From: Candidatus Poribacteria bacterium
GTDB taxonomy: Bacteria > Poribacteria > WGA-4E > WGA-3G
Assembly: GCA_022827185.1 (NCBI GenBank)
Contig: JAJDTM010000005.1
Span: forward strand, 186,001-250,000
Direction: 5' to 3'
DNA: 64,000 nt
Each line of letters begins with the position of its first letter. Within the stretch, counting starts at the first letter, position 1. Below the pieces are notes generated by a model. The model was not told the DNA's origin, did no database searches, and worked only from the letters and a program-made list of their open reading frames with translations. The position numbers were made by a program, and so were the translations under genes. Of the stretch, positions 46,255 through 54,115 are shown in pieces.

Positions 46255-46747
46255 AAGCCTTACCCACATTCAAGAGCAGGTGTCTCCAGACAGCCTTACG
46301 AATTCATGCAGCGGAGACAGATGTACGGTCCACCTTGATGATATACCCAGAAAGCGGGTCGTGATAGATGTAGAGAAAGAATTTGACGCACGCGGAGAAA
46401 GTGGGAAACGGTGCGACCGGATGCTGTTTTACGGGAATGATGCTAAAAAGACCTTTATCGCGGTTCCAATTGAACTCAAAAGTGGTAAAGCCAAGGAATC
46501 AGAGGTCCGTGAAAAGTTGGAAAACAGTTTGAAATTTGCCGCTACCATCGCTCCGACTCGAAAGGAGAGTGGGGAAACCGTCTATGTGCCTGTTTTGTTC
46601 GACGGGCGGGGCATTAACCAGACAAATCCGAAAAGTAGACGACAACTTACAGTGATTTTCCAAGGTAAACCTGTACGGGTTCTGATAGGGCGTTGTGGTA
46701 GAGAAAGAAACCTCGCGAACCTACTGTCCAAGGCAGGTCATCTCTAA
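46235..46747 (+). CDS. PD-(D/E)xK-like nuclease partner of the ATPase
   Basis: This 170-residue protein has the order of a PD-(D/E)xK nuclease core: Asp61 in RCDRMLFYG, then Glu80 and Lys82 in VPIELKSGKAKESEV, with hydrophobic strands on either side. A helical region follows, and a C-terminal strand-rich part (YVPVLFDGRGI, QLTVIFQGKPVRVLIG). No other domain is recognised. The ATG at 46235 has AGAGGAGG directly in front; an in-frame TTG two codons on would have better spacing, so the start is uncertain by two residues. The overlap with the ATPase stop makes translational coupling likely. Cleavage activity is inferred, not shown. Confidence 0.55.
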   Translation: MRLNLNKSLTHIQEQVSPDSLTNSCSGDRCTVHLDDIPRKRVVIDVEKEFDARGESGKRCDRMLFYGNDAKKTFIAVPIELKSGKAKESEVREKLENSLKFAATIAPTRKESGETVYVPVLFDGRGINQTNPKSRRQLTVIFQGKPVRVLIGRCGRERNLANLLSKAGHL

Positions 46748-46769
46748 TCTTATGGGGTTGCTTAGGGAA

Positions 46770-47453
46770 TTACCTTGACTTTTCTGCTCTATGCGGGGAA
46801 CAAATCCTACAAGGGTCATAATTCTTTTCGGCTTCACCCAAATAAATCGCAAACTTTCCATCAGCGTATTGCTCCAAAAAATTGCAATTGTAGGTATGGT
46901 ATTTCCTGCCTGTCTCGGTGATATAAACAATTGGCTCTGGCGGATCGGGCCACAGCAACAAAAGTGATAAGATACTCACAATAAACAGAACGCCTAAAAA
47001 CAGGGCAATCCGTTTCCACCAGTGTGAAGTTCCATGCTTTGCTTGTCCATCTATGTCTAAAGCCGCTGCCGGTACAGGTTCCCAGTTCTCAATGCCCCGT
47101 TCAAAATCTTCCCGACTAATCTCGGCAAACCGATTGTTATACTTATTCTCGCAGAACTCCCAATTCCCGGGATCCGTGCCGACAGCGAGAACACCATACC
47201 TTGTGTTAGTAGCACTCATATAGCTTTTCAGCTGCGCTCTCGCATGTCCTCGTAGGATGGGGAGAGGCAATCTCTTGCACTCCGCAATCGCGACGAAGTA
47301 TCCTTTTTCGTCTCTAATGGACTGATGCAGAACAACATCCGCGATGCCGTGTCGCGTGCCGAACTGGACTCCGCACTGCTGTGATGTTGAAAATTTCGGG
47401 AATTGATTTTCAAAATAGTTTTTGACTGCTTGTTCAACTTTGGCTTCTGTCAT
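46770..47453 (-). CDS. Nuclease-like domain plus membrane helix and Cys/His tail
   Basis: This 227-residue protein has three parts. Residues 1-115 resemble the HSDR_N/PD-(D/E)xK fold (HGIADVVLHQSI with Asp, then FVAIAECKRLPLPI with Glu-Cys-Lys, then RAQLKSYMSATNTRYGVLAV). One membrane helix lies near 148-168 (ALFLGVLFIVSILSLLLLW). The C-terminal 55 residues carry YITETGRKYHTYNCNFLEQ and YDPCRICSPH, the YHxxxC...CxxC pattern of small Ada-like or metal-binding modules. A membrane-bound nuclease or DNA-damage/phage sensor is possible. It converges with the nuclease gene at 46747 and lies 72 bases downstream of an unknown gene on its own strand. Confidence 0.6.
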   Translation of the reverse strand: MTEAKVEQAVKNYFENQFPKFSTSQQCGVQFGTRHGIADVVLHQSIRDEKGYFVAIAECKRLPLPILRGHARAQLKSYMSATNTRYGVLAVGTDPGNWEFCENKYNNRFAEISREDFERGIENWEPVPAAALDIDGQAKHGTSHWWKRIALFLGVLFIVSILSLLLLWPDPPEPIVYITETGRKYHTYNCNFLEQYADGKFAIYLGEAEKNYDPCRICSPHRAEKSR

Positions 47454-47525
47454 TGTCCCTACCTAATCTGCCAAGTGAGGCTCTTTGAAGAAGTTATCCT
47501 GTGTGTTTTCACGAACGGGTCCATC

Positions 47526-48206
47526 TCAATTTAAGGAGAAAACAATTCCATTACTTTTTTCAGCACTTGAGAGTTGTTTCTCACCTATATATTTGAGATT
47601 TTTAAGTCTGGCACTGAAATCTTTGACTTTCTGCTGATATTCCCCATGTGTCCATTTTCGTACAGATGCAATCGCTATTTTGATAAGGGCATCTTTATCA
47701 TAAACAGGTAGCAGTAAGTCTCCTATAAGACTCGCGCCCATCTCGGTATCAGAGATACTCCAATAGTTCCCCGGTGCTTTTTCCGGTGTGAGTCCTCTGT
47801 GGATGACCAGCCCTATCCATTCAGGAAGTGCGTCTGAAACGATCTGATATGCGTCTTTCGCCTCTTGTCTCCACCATTTATCGCCTATACCAGAGGAGAT
47901 ATAGAAAGTGACGGGTTTCAGTTTATACTCGATAACTGTGCCTTCCTTCCGCTTCTTGTTCTTAAATCTTCTCGCTTGGTGTAGATGAAACATCCGCGGG
48001 GAATAATAGACATTTGGACGTAGGATGGGATAGAGAATTCTTCCCATCGGCGCACGCTTTTTTCGGAAGTTCGGACAACGGGTATAGTCGTGAAGTTGAA
48101 ATAGACGAGCGACGGCTTTCGGTGCAATAAAAACGCCGAGTCCCGGCACTGCCATTTGATGTTTCGGTCTGATGATGTCTCTATCAGATTCACTTCCAAT
48201 CGGCAT
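47526..48206 (-). CDS. Unknown protein coupled to methyltransferase gene
   Basis: No family is recognised in this 226-residue protein. It starts MPIGSESDRDIIRPKHQMAV, contains basic stretches (FRKKRAPMG, RRFKNKKRKEG), an E-x-K segment (TVIEYKLKPVTFYIS near residue 92), and a helical C-terminus (KDALIKIAIASVRKWTHGEY). No signal peptide or membrane helix is present. The ATG lies 14 bases after the stop of the methyltransferase/nuclease fusion with GGAGGG in between, so the two are one operon. By position it may be a cognate restriction or specificity component; this is inference only. Confidence 0.55.
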   Translation of the reverse strand: MPIGSESDRDIIRPKHQMAVPGLGVFIAPKAVARLFQLHDYTRCPNFRKKRAPMGRILYPILRPNVYYSPRMFHLHQARRFKNKKRKEGTVIEYKLKPVTFYISSGIGDKWWRQEAKDAYQIVSDALPEWIGLVIHRGLTPEKAPGNYWSISDTEMGASLIGDLLLPVYDKDALIKIAIASVRKWTHGEYQQKVKDFSARLKNLKYIGEKQLSSAEKSNGIVFSLN

Positions 48207-48220
48207 CTACATTCCCTCCA

Positions 48221-49654
48221 TTACGCCTCAAATAAAAGATTCTGCTGCATATGCTTCCCTGTCCACGGATTTGCCAGCGAGGGGAGTGTCAATATCCGAT
48301 CCCATTGCTCGTTGTTTCGGTAGTATTCCTCAATAGAGAAACACTGTATAGGCGCGTAAGTGGTTTCGCCCATCCGGATAGGGTCTAAGGTATGTTTCCA
48401 ATTGCGTTGTGCAGTTTGCGGATCGAGAGTGATTAGGATGCCCATCGCGGCGTTCTCGTTTCGGATATTCGCGTGAAGTCTATCAAACTTCGCCTTCTGT
48501 GAACCAGCGGCACCTGTGACTTGAACGATAATCGCCTTGCGATCCATGTTATCAGGCGTGTTAAGGAACATCCCAAACCCGTCAATACCGTCATCGCCAA
48601 CTTTCTGTGGATTGGATGCCAAGCCATCTATGAGTGAGATTGTCCAGTCTTGGAACTTGAACGGAGCGGTTTTGGCAAGTTGACGGGCGGTGTCCATATC
48701 AACAGGCACACCTTCGATTGGGAGCGGCGTTATACCGTTAGGTGCAAGGCGGTAGCGGTTTATCAAACGGAGTGCGAAGGGTAGGATGTCAATACCGATA
48801 ACATCCCGTCCACTTTTCTTAGCGGCTTCTATCGTCGTGCCACAGCCCGCGAAAGGGTCAAGCACGAGATCATCGGGGTTAGAGGACGCTTTGATGATAC
48901 GTTCGTAGAGTGTGAGCGGCTTTTGAGTTGGATATCCGAGGCGTTCATTTGACCAGTTTATAACAGGTTTTATATCTGTCCACCAATCATTTACAGGCGT
49001 TCCTTCTTTACGATATTCCTTTTTTCTTGTCCCGCCTCTATCGGTTGCTCTTTCACCTGTCGTATTATGTTCTCCATAGGGTCTATACTCTACATTGAAA
49101 GTTACATTCGTTCCCTTTGAATAACGAAATATAATGTCATGTTTCCTTGGGTAATCCCACTTTGGCGTGCCACCACCAGCATAACACCATACAATCTCAT
49201 TCCGAAAGTTGTTCTCATCGAAAATCGCATCCATCACCAGCTTGAGGTAGTGACTGGCGTAGGGATCACAGTGCAGGTAAATGCTCCCTGTCTCCTTCAA
49301 AATGCGGTGCATCATAAACAATCGTTCCGCCATGTAGGAGGTATAGGAAAGCATCTTGCTCTGTGGAATGAATCCTTCAAACCCAGCAATCACCTTGGAC
49401 GCGGGGTTAGCAACAGCGTTCTTGACGCGTTCAACGCGTTCAGCAGATTTATCGTCCCAAAGCCAAACATCATCAAACGCCTTGATTTGTGGATCAATAC
49501 GGAGTCCGGAATCCTTGAAAACCTTGTTGTATTTCTCGTTGGAGTTGAACGGCGGATCGAGGCAGATCAGGTCAATATAGTTGTCGGGAAAGCCTGCTAT
49601 AATATCAAGGCAATCGCCGTAATAGAGCGTGTTGGGGGCAAATGGCGTGTTCAT
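48221..49654 (-). CDS. DNA methyltransferase (N4/N6 type) with C-terminal nuclease-like domain
   Basis: This 477-residue protein has the amino-methyltransferase catalytic motif IDLICLDPPFNSNEKY near residue 28 (DPPF, motif IV). The SAM motif VLDPFAGCGTTIEAAKKSG near residue 260 comes after it, the circular order of beta-class enzymes. The C-terminal 130 residues resemble a restriction-like fold: GDDGIDGFGMF near 350 and AIIVQVTGAAGSQKAKFDRL near 373, where a QxK Lys would be expected but Thr is seen. It may methylate host DNA and recognise or formerly cut DNA. The ATG at 49654 with GAGAGGAC is chosen because an upstream in-frame start adds 43 unrelated residues. Confidence 0.8.
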   Translation of the reverse strand: MNTPFAPNTLYYGDCLDIIAGFPDNYIDLICLDPPFNSNEKYNKVFKDSGLRIDPQIKAFDDVWLWDDKSAERVERVKNAVANPASKVIAGFEGFIPQSKMLSYTSYMAERLFMMHRILKETGSIYLHCDPYASHYLKLVMDAIFDENNFRNEIVWCYAGGGTPKWDYPRKHDIIFRYSKGTNVTFNVEYRPYGEHNTTGERATDRGGTRKKEYRKEGTPVNDWWTDIKPVINWSNERLGYPTQKPLTLYERIIKASSNPDDLVLDPFAGCGTTIEAAKKSGRDVIGIDILPFALRLINRYRLAPNGITPLPIEGVPVDMDTARQLAKTAPFKFQDWTISLIDGLASNPQKVGDDGIDGFGMFLNTPDNMDRKAIIVQVTGAAGSQKAKFDRLHANIRNENAAMGILITLDPQTAQRNWKHTLDPIRMGETTYAPIQCFSIEEYYRNNEQWDRILTLPSLANPWTGKHMQQNLLFEA

Positions 49655-49756
49655 AGTCCTCTCGCAGACTGCAACATCAGAGTAAAGGAATATCCTTCTC
49701 TCTGGGTCTAAAAAAATTGACAGGACTATAGGGGTGGGTGCGCTGATAGGCGCGTC

Positions 49757-49981
49757 GCAAGGGAATAGAAAGGTATTCGGCAACCTTCCCTATAGGGTGC
49801 TGGTTCCCATTAATCTCACACACAAAGCGTGTGTTGTGATACAATGGGAACCAGCGCTGTCATACCAGTACTATGGCAGTGCTAAAGCGTCGCGGGTATT
49901 GGTACTACCTGCGGCGCACCTAAGAAATTAGGAAGCTGCCCTGACGTAACCCACGCGAGACCGTGAATTTTTTAACGTCAG
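49757..49981. ncRNA. Second candidate structured segment upstream of the methyltransferase
   Basis: In the 612-bp gap between the methyltransferase and tnpB, several strong hairpins occur in series. They are AGGGAA/TTCCCT (49760/49786) and a 13-bp perfect GCTGGTTCCCATT/AATGGGAACCAGC (49799/49843) capped by CACAC-aaagc-GTGTG. Then come CTGTCATA/TATGGCAG (49857/49872, one G-U), a 12-pair GCGTCGCGGGTA/TACCTGCGGCGC with two G-U pairs (49887/49906), CCTA-agaaat-TAGG (49919-49932) and CTGACGT/ACGTCAG (49941/49975). G-U pairs in long stems hint at RNA function on the plus strand. It may be an orphan OMEGA-type RNA or a palindromic IS200/IS605 derivative (PATE). The rest of the gap, 49982-50261, is AT-rich and featureless apart from a TTGTAA-17-TATACT pair at 50216-50244. 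Confidence 0.5.
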
Positions 49982-50261
49982 ATATATTTTAACACCTATA
50001 CAAAATATGTGCAACAAAAAATAAATTAATGCTCCGAATATGCATGTTTTGTATGACGCAACGTCAAAAATGCCGCAATCAATAGCACAACCCTACCAAG
50101 AATGGCATAAGAACTTTCCATAATATGTAAAATCTCAAAACTGTTCTGATACCTATTTGGGGGTTGGTGTTTCTCTATACTAGGAAATGCCGCTCCATGT
50201 CTGTGGACTAAAGGCTTGTAATTGCCCGCCTTTTGTGATATACTCTACATAACTTGGTAGG

Positions 50262-51779
50262 GAGAGTCAACTACCCAAGCCTAAAGACTTGGGCTTGTTA
50301 AGAGCATCAAACAACGTTAGTTGTGTTGCTTCTTGCAAGCCTGTGTCTCGTGCTTCGTTCTTGTTTCTCGTTTCATAGAGGGTGGTAACCCACCGCTCTC
50401 CACGAAAGGCAGCAGCTGCCTTATAAAGGATGTTTAATGCAGCGTTATGGTCTCGGTCTAAAGTCGTGCCACAAAAACTACAATCAAAAGTTCGTATCGC
50501 CAGCGAGAGTTTCTTTGGCGACTTCTGACCACAACTTGAGCAAGTTTGCGAGGTGTTCTTAGGATCGACTTGGTGGAAGTGGAAACCGTCTCTTTCGGCT
50601 ATGTTTCCAGCCCACTCAAAGAACTTTCCCCAAGACGCATCGGATATGCTCTTGCTAAGGTGTTTGTTCTGAACCATATTAGAAACGCTGAGGTCTTCAG
50701 CGACTAACACGTTGTTTTGATAATGATGATAAAGTTTATAGACGAGTTTTCCGATAAAGTCTTTGCGTTTGTTGGTAGTGCGTTCTTGGTGCAAGGCAGA
50801 GGCATGCACGGCTTTATACCAGCGTTTAGAGCCTTTTTTACGGCGTGCCATTGTCTGATTGTGTTTGTGGAGTAGTCCTTCAGCCTGGCGATACCAGCGT
50901 GGGTTATCTTCCTTTTCGCCTTCGGAAGTCGTTAGATAGTGCGTGGTACCAACGTCAACAGCGATCGCAGCCGTAGGTTCAACTTTCGGAGTATCTGGCA
51001 ACTCGCAGGTAATATGAGCATACCAACCAGATGCTTTTTTGACGAGCGTGACTTGTGTTGGATCCCCTTGAAGCGGGCGGTGCATGTATATCTTGACTTC
51101 GCCAAGTTTTGGAACTTTCAAACGGTTATGTTTCCATGCTGTTTCGCGGATCGGGTTTTCGCGAACGCGTATTGTTTGTTTGTCAGTCTCTTTTGTTTTC
51201 CGACGAACAACTTTTGTATATTTGCGAAGTTTCCACGTCATAGATTTAATCCGTTTGCGGTGTCTTGGATACCCTTTTTTCGCAGCACCGTTTTTACAAC
51301 GTTGATAAAAACCATCAAAGGCTTTATCCATGCGCTCCAAAGCACACACTTGCATATCTTGTGGAACAGCGCGAAAGTCGGCGTATTTTTCACGAGCAAC
51401 CGTCAACTTCTTTTGTTGCTCATTGCAAGAAATAGATTGACCTTCAGTCTCCCAAGCAACTTTGCGATCGTGGCGCGCAGAGTTCTGAAGTTCACAAAGA
51501 TGGTCAAGCCATGTTAATAATGTTGTTTGTTGTGTCCGTGTCGGATACACAGGGTATCTAAAAGTCAGTTTCATGGTATATCGTGTATCGTGCGTTTATC
51601 CCCTACGAAGTGGGAGGCAAGCACATTACCAAGGGGTAACGCTTCGTATGCTTGCCAACACGATACTATAAGTATACCACAATTTCAGACCAAAGTCAAC
51701 TGTTTTTTTAGGCGTTTGGTCTAATTCACGAGGGCGGATTTTCCTCCCAAAGATAAATCTTTGGGAAACCTCCAATCCG
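50262..51779 (-). mobile_element. IS200/IS605-family tnpB-only element
   Basis: The tnpB gene is bracketed by palindromes: CCCAAG/CTTGGG (50274-50293) at its 3' end overlapping the coding end, an imperfect nested hairpin in the 5' leader (TATCGTGT/ACACGATA at 51579/51658 enclosing GGCAAGCA/TGCTTGCC), and CCCAAAGAT-aa-ATCTTTGGG (51746-51765). Subterminal hairpins without terminal inverted repeats are the mark of Y1-transposase elements. No tnpA gene is nearby, so it depends on a transposase in trans or is immobile. The outer limits are approximate. Confidence 0.65.
50267..51574 (-). CDS. tnpB: TnpB, RNA-guided RuvC-like nuclease of IS200/IS605 type
   Basis: This 435-residue protein is full length. 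The RuvC-like triad is complete: Asp in AIAVDVGTTHYLTTS near residue 205, Glu in VLVAEDLSVSNMVQ near 292, and Asp in GTTLDRDHNAALNIL near 387. The zinc ribbon is CSSCGQKSPKKL...FDCSFCG. The N-terminal helix-turn-helix-like domain begins MKLTFRYPVYPTRTQQTTLL. TnpB cleaves DNA guided by an RNA (omega RNA) made from the 3' end of its own transcript and the element end; here the guide would start beyond 50267. No frameshift or missing residue is seen, so activity is plausible. Confidence 0.93.
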   Translation of the reverse strand: MKLTFRYPVYPTRTQQTTLLTWLDHLCELQNSARHDRKVAWETEGQSISCNEQQKKLTVAREKYADFRAVPQDMQVCALERMDKAFDGFYQRCKNGAAKKGYPRHRKRIKSMTWKLRKYTKVVRRKTKETDKQTIRVRENPIRETAWKHNRLKVPKLGEVKIYMHRPLQGDPTQVTLVKKASGWYAHITCELPDTPKVEPTAAIAVDVGTTHYLTTSEGEKEDNPRWYRQAEGLLHKHNQTMARRKKGSKRWYKAVHASALHQERTTNKRKDFIGKLVYKLYHHYQNNVLVAEDLSVSNMVQNKHLSKSISDASWGKFFEWAGNIAERDGFHFHQVDPKNTSQTCSSCGQKSPKKLSLAIRTFDCSFCGTTLDRDHNAALNILYKAAAAFRGERWVTTLYETRNKNEARDTGLQEATQLTLFDALNKPKSLGLGS

Positions 51780-51796
51780 TAAACTTAGGTGATGAA

Positions 51797-52639
51797 ATGC
51801 GACATGTAATTGCTTTTGGTTGGTATGGCGGAAAATTTAGTCATCTCAAGTGGCTGCTTCCGTTGCTGCCATCCTGCCAGCATTATTGCGAACCTTTTGG
51901 TGGTTCTGCCGCTGTTCTCCTTAACCGGAATCCTTCACCTGTCGAAACGTATAACGATATTGACGGCGAAGTGGTCAATTTCTTTCACGTGCTTCGCGAT
52001 GAGAAAGAAGCCTTACTTGAATCGATCGGACTAACCCCATTTTCCAAAACAGAATTTGAAAAGGCGATTTCAGATGCAAGTAATATCTCAGATTTAGAAC
52101 GGGCGCGGCGGTTCTTTATTCGAGCGAGACAGGTGAGAACAGGACTCGCACAAAAAGCGAGTTCGGGACGATGGGCACATTGCCGATTAACAAGTCGGGC
52201 AGGGATGGCAGGTGCTGTGTCACGGTGGCTCGGAAGTGTTGAAGGATTGTCTGAAATCGCACAGCGGCTGCTACGCGTCCAGATAGAGAACGACACCGCG
52301 ATTGATGTCATCAAGCGTTACGACAGCCCAGAGACACTTTTTTATTGTGACCCACCTTACCCACATGATTCACGGCGTGACCAAAATGCCTACGCCTATG
52401 AAATGACGAATGCTGAACATAGAATGTTGGCGAAAGTGCTACACACGGTAGAGGGGAAAGTTGCTTTATCTTCTTATGATTCTGCGTTAATGGACGAGTT
52501 ATACAGCGACTGGAACCGTATCGAAGCACCCGTTAAGATGTGTCATTCCTCAAAAGCCCCCAGACGCGAGGTGCTATGGACGAACTATCCCGCTGAGAAG
52601 GAGTTTCCATGCCAGACCCTTCAGACCTCCTTGATATAG
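51797..52639 (+). CDS. D12-class N6-adenine DNA methyltransferase
   Basis: This 280-residue Dam-like methylase has the N-terminal SAM motif AFGWYGGKFSHLKWLLPLL (residues 5-23; WxGxK type), CEPFGGSAAVLLNR near 35, and the catalytic motif FYCDPPYPHDSR near 188 (DPPY). It should methylate adenine N6 within a specific site and protect host DNA from the downstream endonuclease. The ATG at 51797 begins the conserved region; an upstream in-frame TTG would fall inside the element hairpin. It overlaps the endonuclease gene by 31 bases. Confidence 0.92.
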   Translation: MRHVIAFGWYGGKFSHLKWLLPLLPSCQHYCEPFGGSAAVLLNRNPSPVETYNDIDGEVVNFFHVLRDEKEALLESIGLTPFSKTEFEKAISDASNISDLERARRFFIRARQVRTGLAQKASSGRWAHCRLTSRAGMAGAVSRWLGSVEGLSEIAQRLLRVQIENDTAIDVIKRYDSPETLFYCDPPYPHDSRRDQNAYAYEMTNAEHRMLAKVLHTVEGKVALSSYDSALMDELYSDWNRIEAPVKMCHSSKAPRREVLWTNYPAEKEFPCQTLQTSLI

Positions 52640-53733
52640 CCTTAAAGACGGCATTGGAGACGCGAACAGACTTAACTTCTGAGGTTACCAAGCAAGTCGA
52701 GTATATCTGTCGTAACCCTCGAAACCGATCAGGTAAGCGATTCCTAATGGCTTGCCTTTTGGCGAAAGTCCATAGGCCGGAAGTTGATATTAGGAAACCC
52801 TATACAGCAATTGGAGACGATGATGCGTATTCTGGACGGACTTATGATGAGACTTATGTTGATCCCTTCATTATCAAGCACGACCTGCCTTGCAATCCGA
52901 CGACGGCTTTTCTAACGCCAGCACTGCGAAACAGGCATATCGTCCTCACTCCTGAAGTCAACTTAGTTGGCAACCCTCCCGAGCTCTATGAAACCCTTTT
53001 ACACCTCCTTGATGATGTTCAGAAAGAGAACATCTCCGCCGCGGCACTTTTGTCGGAAACTGTGAAGTCTCTTCTATCTATCAGAGATGAAAACCGCCAA
53101 AGGTTAGAAGTCCTACTTACACCCAATAGTAATTCCGAAGGCGGACTCCCATTATCTGCCGAGGTAATTGTGACGCTTATTCAGCAACATTTACAGTGCC
53201 CACACACCAGTCGATTGCCTGTTCTGGTGGTCTCTGCAGCCTATAAAGCTGCAGAGACGTTTCTCGGAGAGCGTGCCTTACCGCTTTATAGTCATACAGC
53301 TGCAGATCAGCAGACAGGAGCAACCGGCGATTTGGAGATCACACTGATAGATGACCAGAACGTCGTCACCGGTTATGAAATGAAGGCGAAACGCGTAGAA
53401 CGCGGCGATATTGACAGGGCACTGCAGAAGATAGCCGATAACGATAAGCGTGTGGATAACTACATCTTCATCACAACGGATACCATCGAAGTTGAGGTTA
53501 GCGAGTATGCCGCATCAATCTACGAGACGACTGGTGGAATTGAGATGGTGATTTTGGACTGTATCGGATTTTTACGCCATTTTCTCCCCCTTTTCTACCG
53601 ACTCCGAACCCAGTTTTTGGACGCGTATCAAACACTGTTGCTGACAGAACCGGAGAGTGTCGTCCGACAAGAATTGAAAGAGGCGTTTTTGGTATTACGG
53701 CGTGCTGCATCAAGCGGCGGATCCGATGGATAA
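52609..53733 (+). CDS. Type II restriction endonuclease, SacI-family-like
   Basis: This 374-residue protein resembles the SacI family of restriction enzymes, by recalled pattern (YTAIGDDDAYSGRTYDE, LPCNPTTAFLTPALRN, LPLSAEVIVTLIQQHL, IFITTDTIEVEVSEYA). A PD-(D/E)xK-type site is visible in ATGDLEITLIDDQN and YEMKAKRVER (Asp, then Glu-Met-Lys) near residues 244-264. The gene overlaps the adenine methylase and has AAGGAG before the ATG, so the two form one restriction-modification operon. True SacI pairs with a cytosine-5 methylase, so either the family assignment or the specificity differs here. Recognition site unknown. Confidence 0.62.
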   Translation: MPDPSDLLDIALKTALETRTDLTSEVTKQVEYICRNPRNRSGKRFLMACLLAKVHRPEVDIRKPYTAIGDDDAYSGRTYDETYVDPFIIKHDLPCNPTTAFLTPALRNRHIVLTPEVNLVGNPPELYETLLHLLDDVQKENISAAALLSETVKSLLSIRDENRQRLEVLLTPNSNSEGGLPLSAEVIVTLIQQHLQCPHTSRLPVLVVSAAYKAAETFLGERALPLYSHTAADQQTGATGDLEITLIDDQNVVTGYEMKAKRVERGDIDRALQKIADNDKRVDNYIFITTDTIEVEVSEYAASIYETTGGIEMVILDCIGFLRHFLPLFYRLRTQFLDAYQTLLLTEPESVVRQELKEAFLVLRRAASSGGSDG

Positions 53734-53755
53734 CTCGCACTTAATACATTATAGA

Positions 53756-54115
53756 CTACAAAGATGTTACGGAGTTTGAGAATAAAACAGGTTTTACAAT
53801 ATTCGTCCCTGCTGGCTCTAAAAATTTCTCTATAAAACCCTGAATTGCTGCTGTCTTATTGGTCTCATCCGTATGATGAGTCGCTTTTTCCGAAAATCCT
53901 GCTGCAGTTAGTAATGCAGTTCGTATTCCTTCAATTTCGAGTAGGTCATTAGGGTGTTTAGCCTGCATTGCTGACACTTTCAATGCACGTGCTTGCTCAA
54001 CAAAAGGAGACGCTTGCCGACTCCGTTCTAAAGCCAACGCAACGAAACCGGCGCGAATTTCCTCGGGGGCAGTGATGAGATCGGCACTGGTGGATAGGTG
54101 TCGGAGATATGGCAT
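53756..54115 (-). pseudogene. C-terminally truncated AvaI/BsoBI-type restriction endonuclease
   Basis: This 119-residue frame begins MPYLRHLSTSADLITAPEEI and continues EIRAGFVALALERSRQASPF, LKVSAMQAKHPNDLLEIEGI and AAIQGFIEKFLEPAG. These match, by recollection, the N-terminal helical domain of AvaI/BsoBI endonucleases (about 310-325 residues). After residue 107 the sequence departs (TNIVKPVLFSNSV) and stops, so the catalytic domain is missing. Its ATG overlaps the methylase stop (TAATG), the normal coupling of an R gene to its M gene. The break lies just before the end of the convergent SacI-like gene, suggesting arrival of that module removed the rest. Confidence 0.62.
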
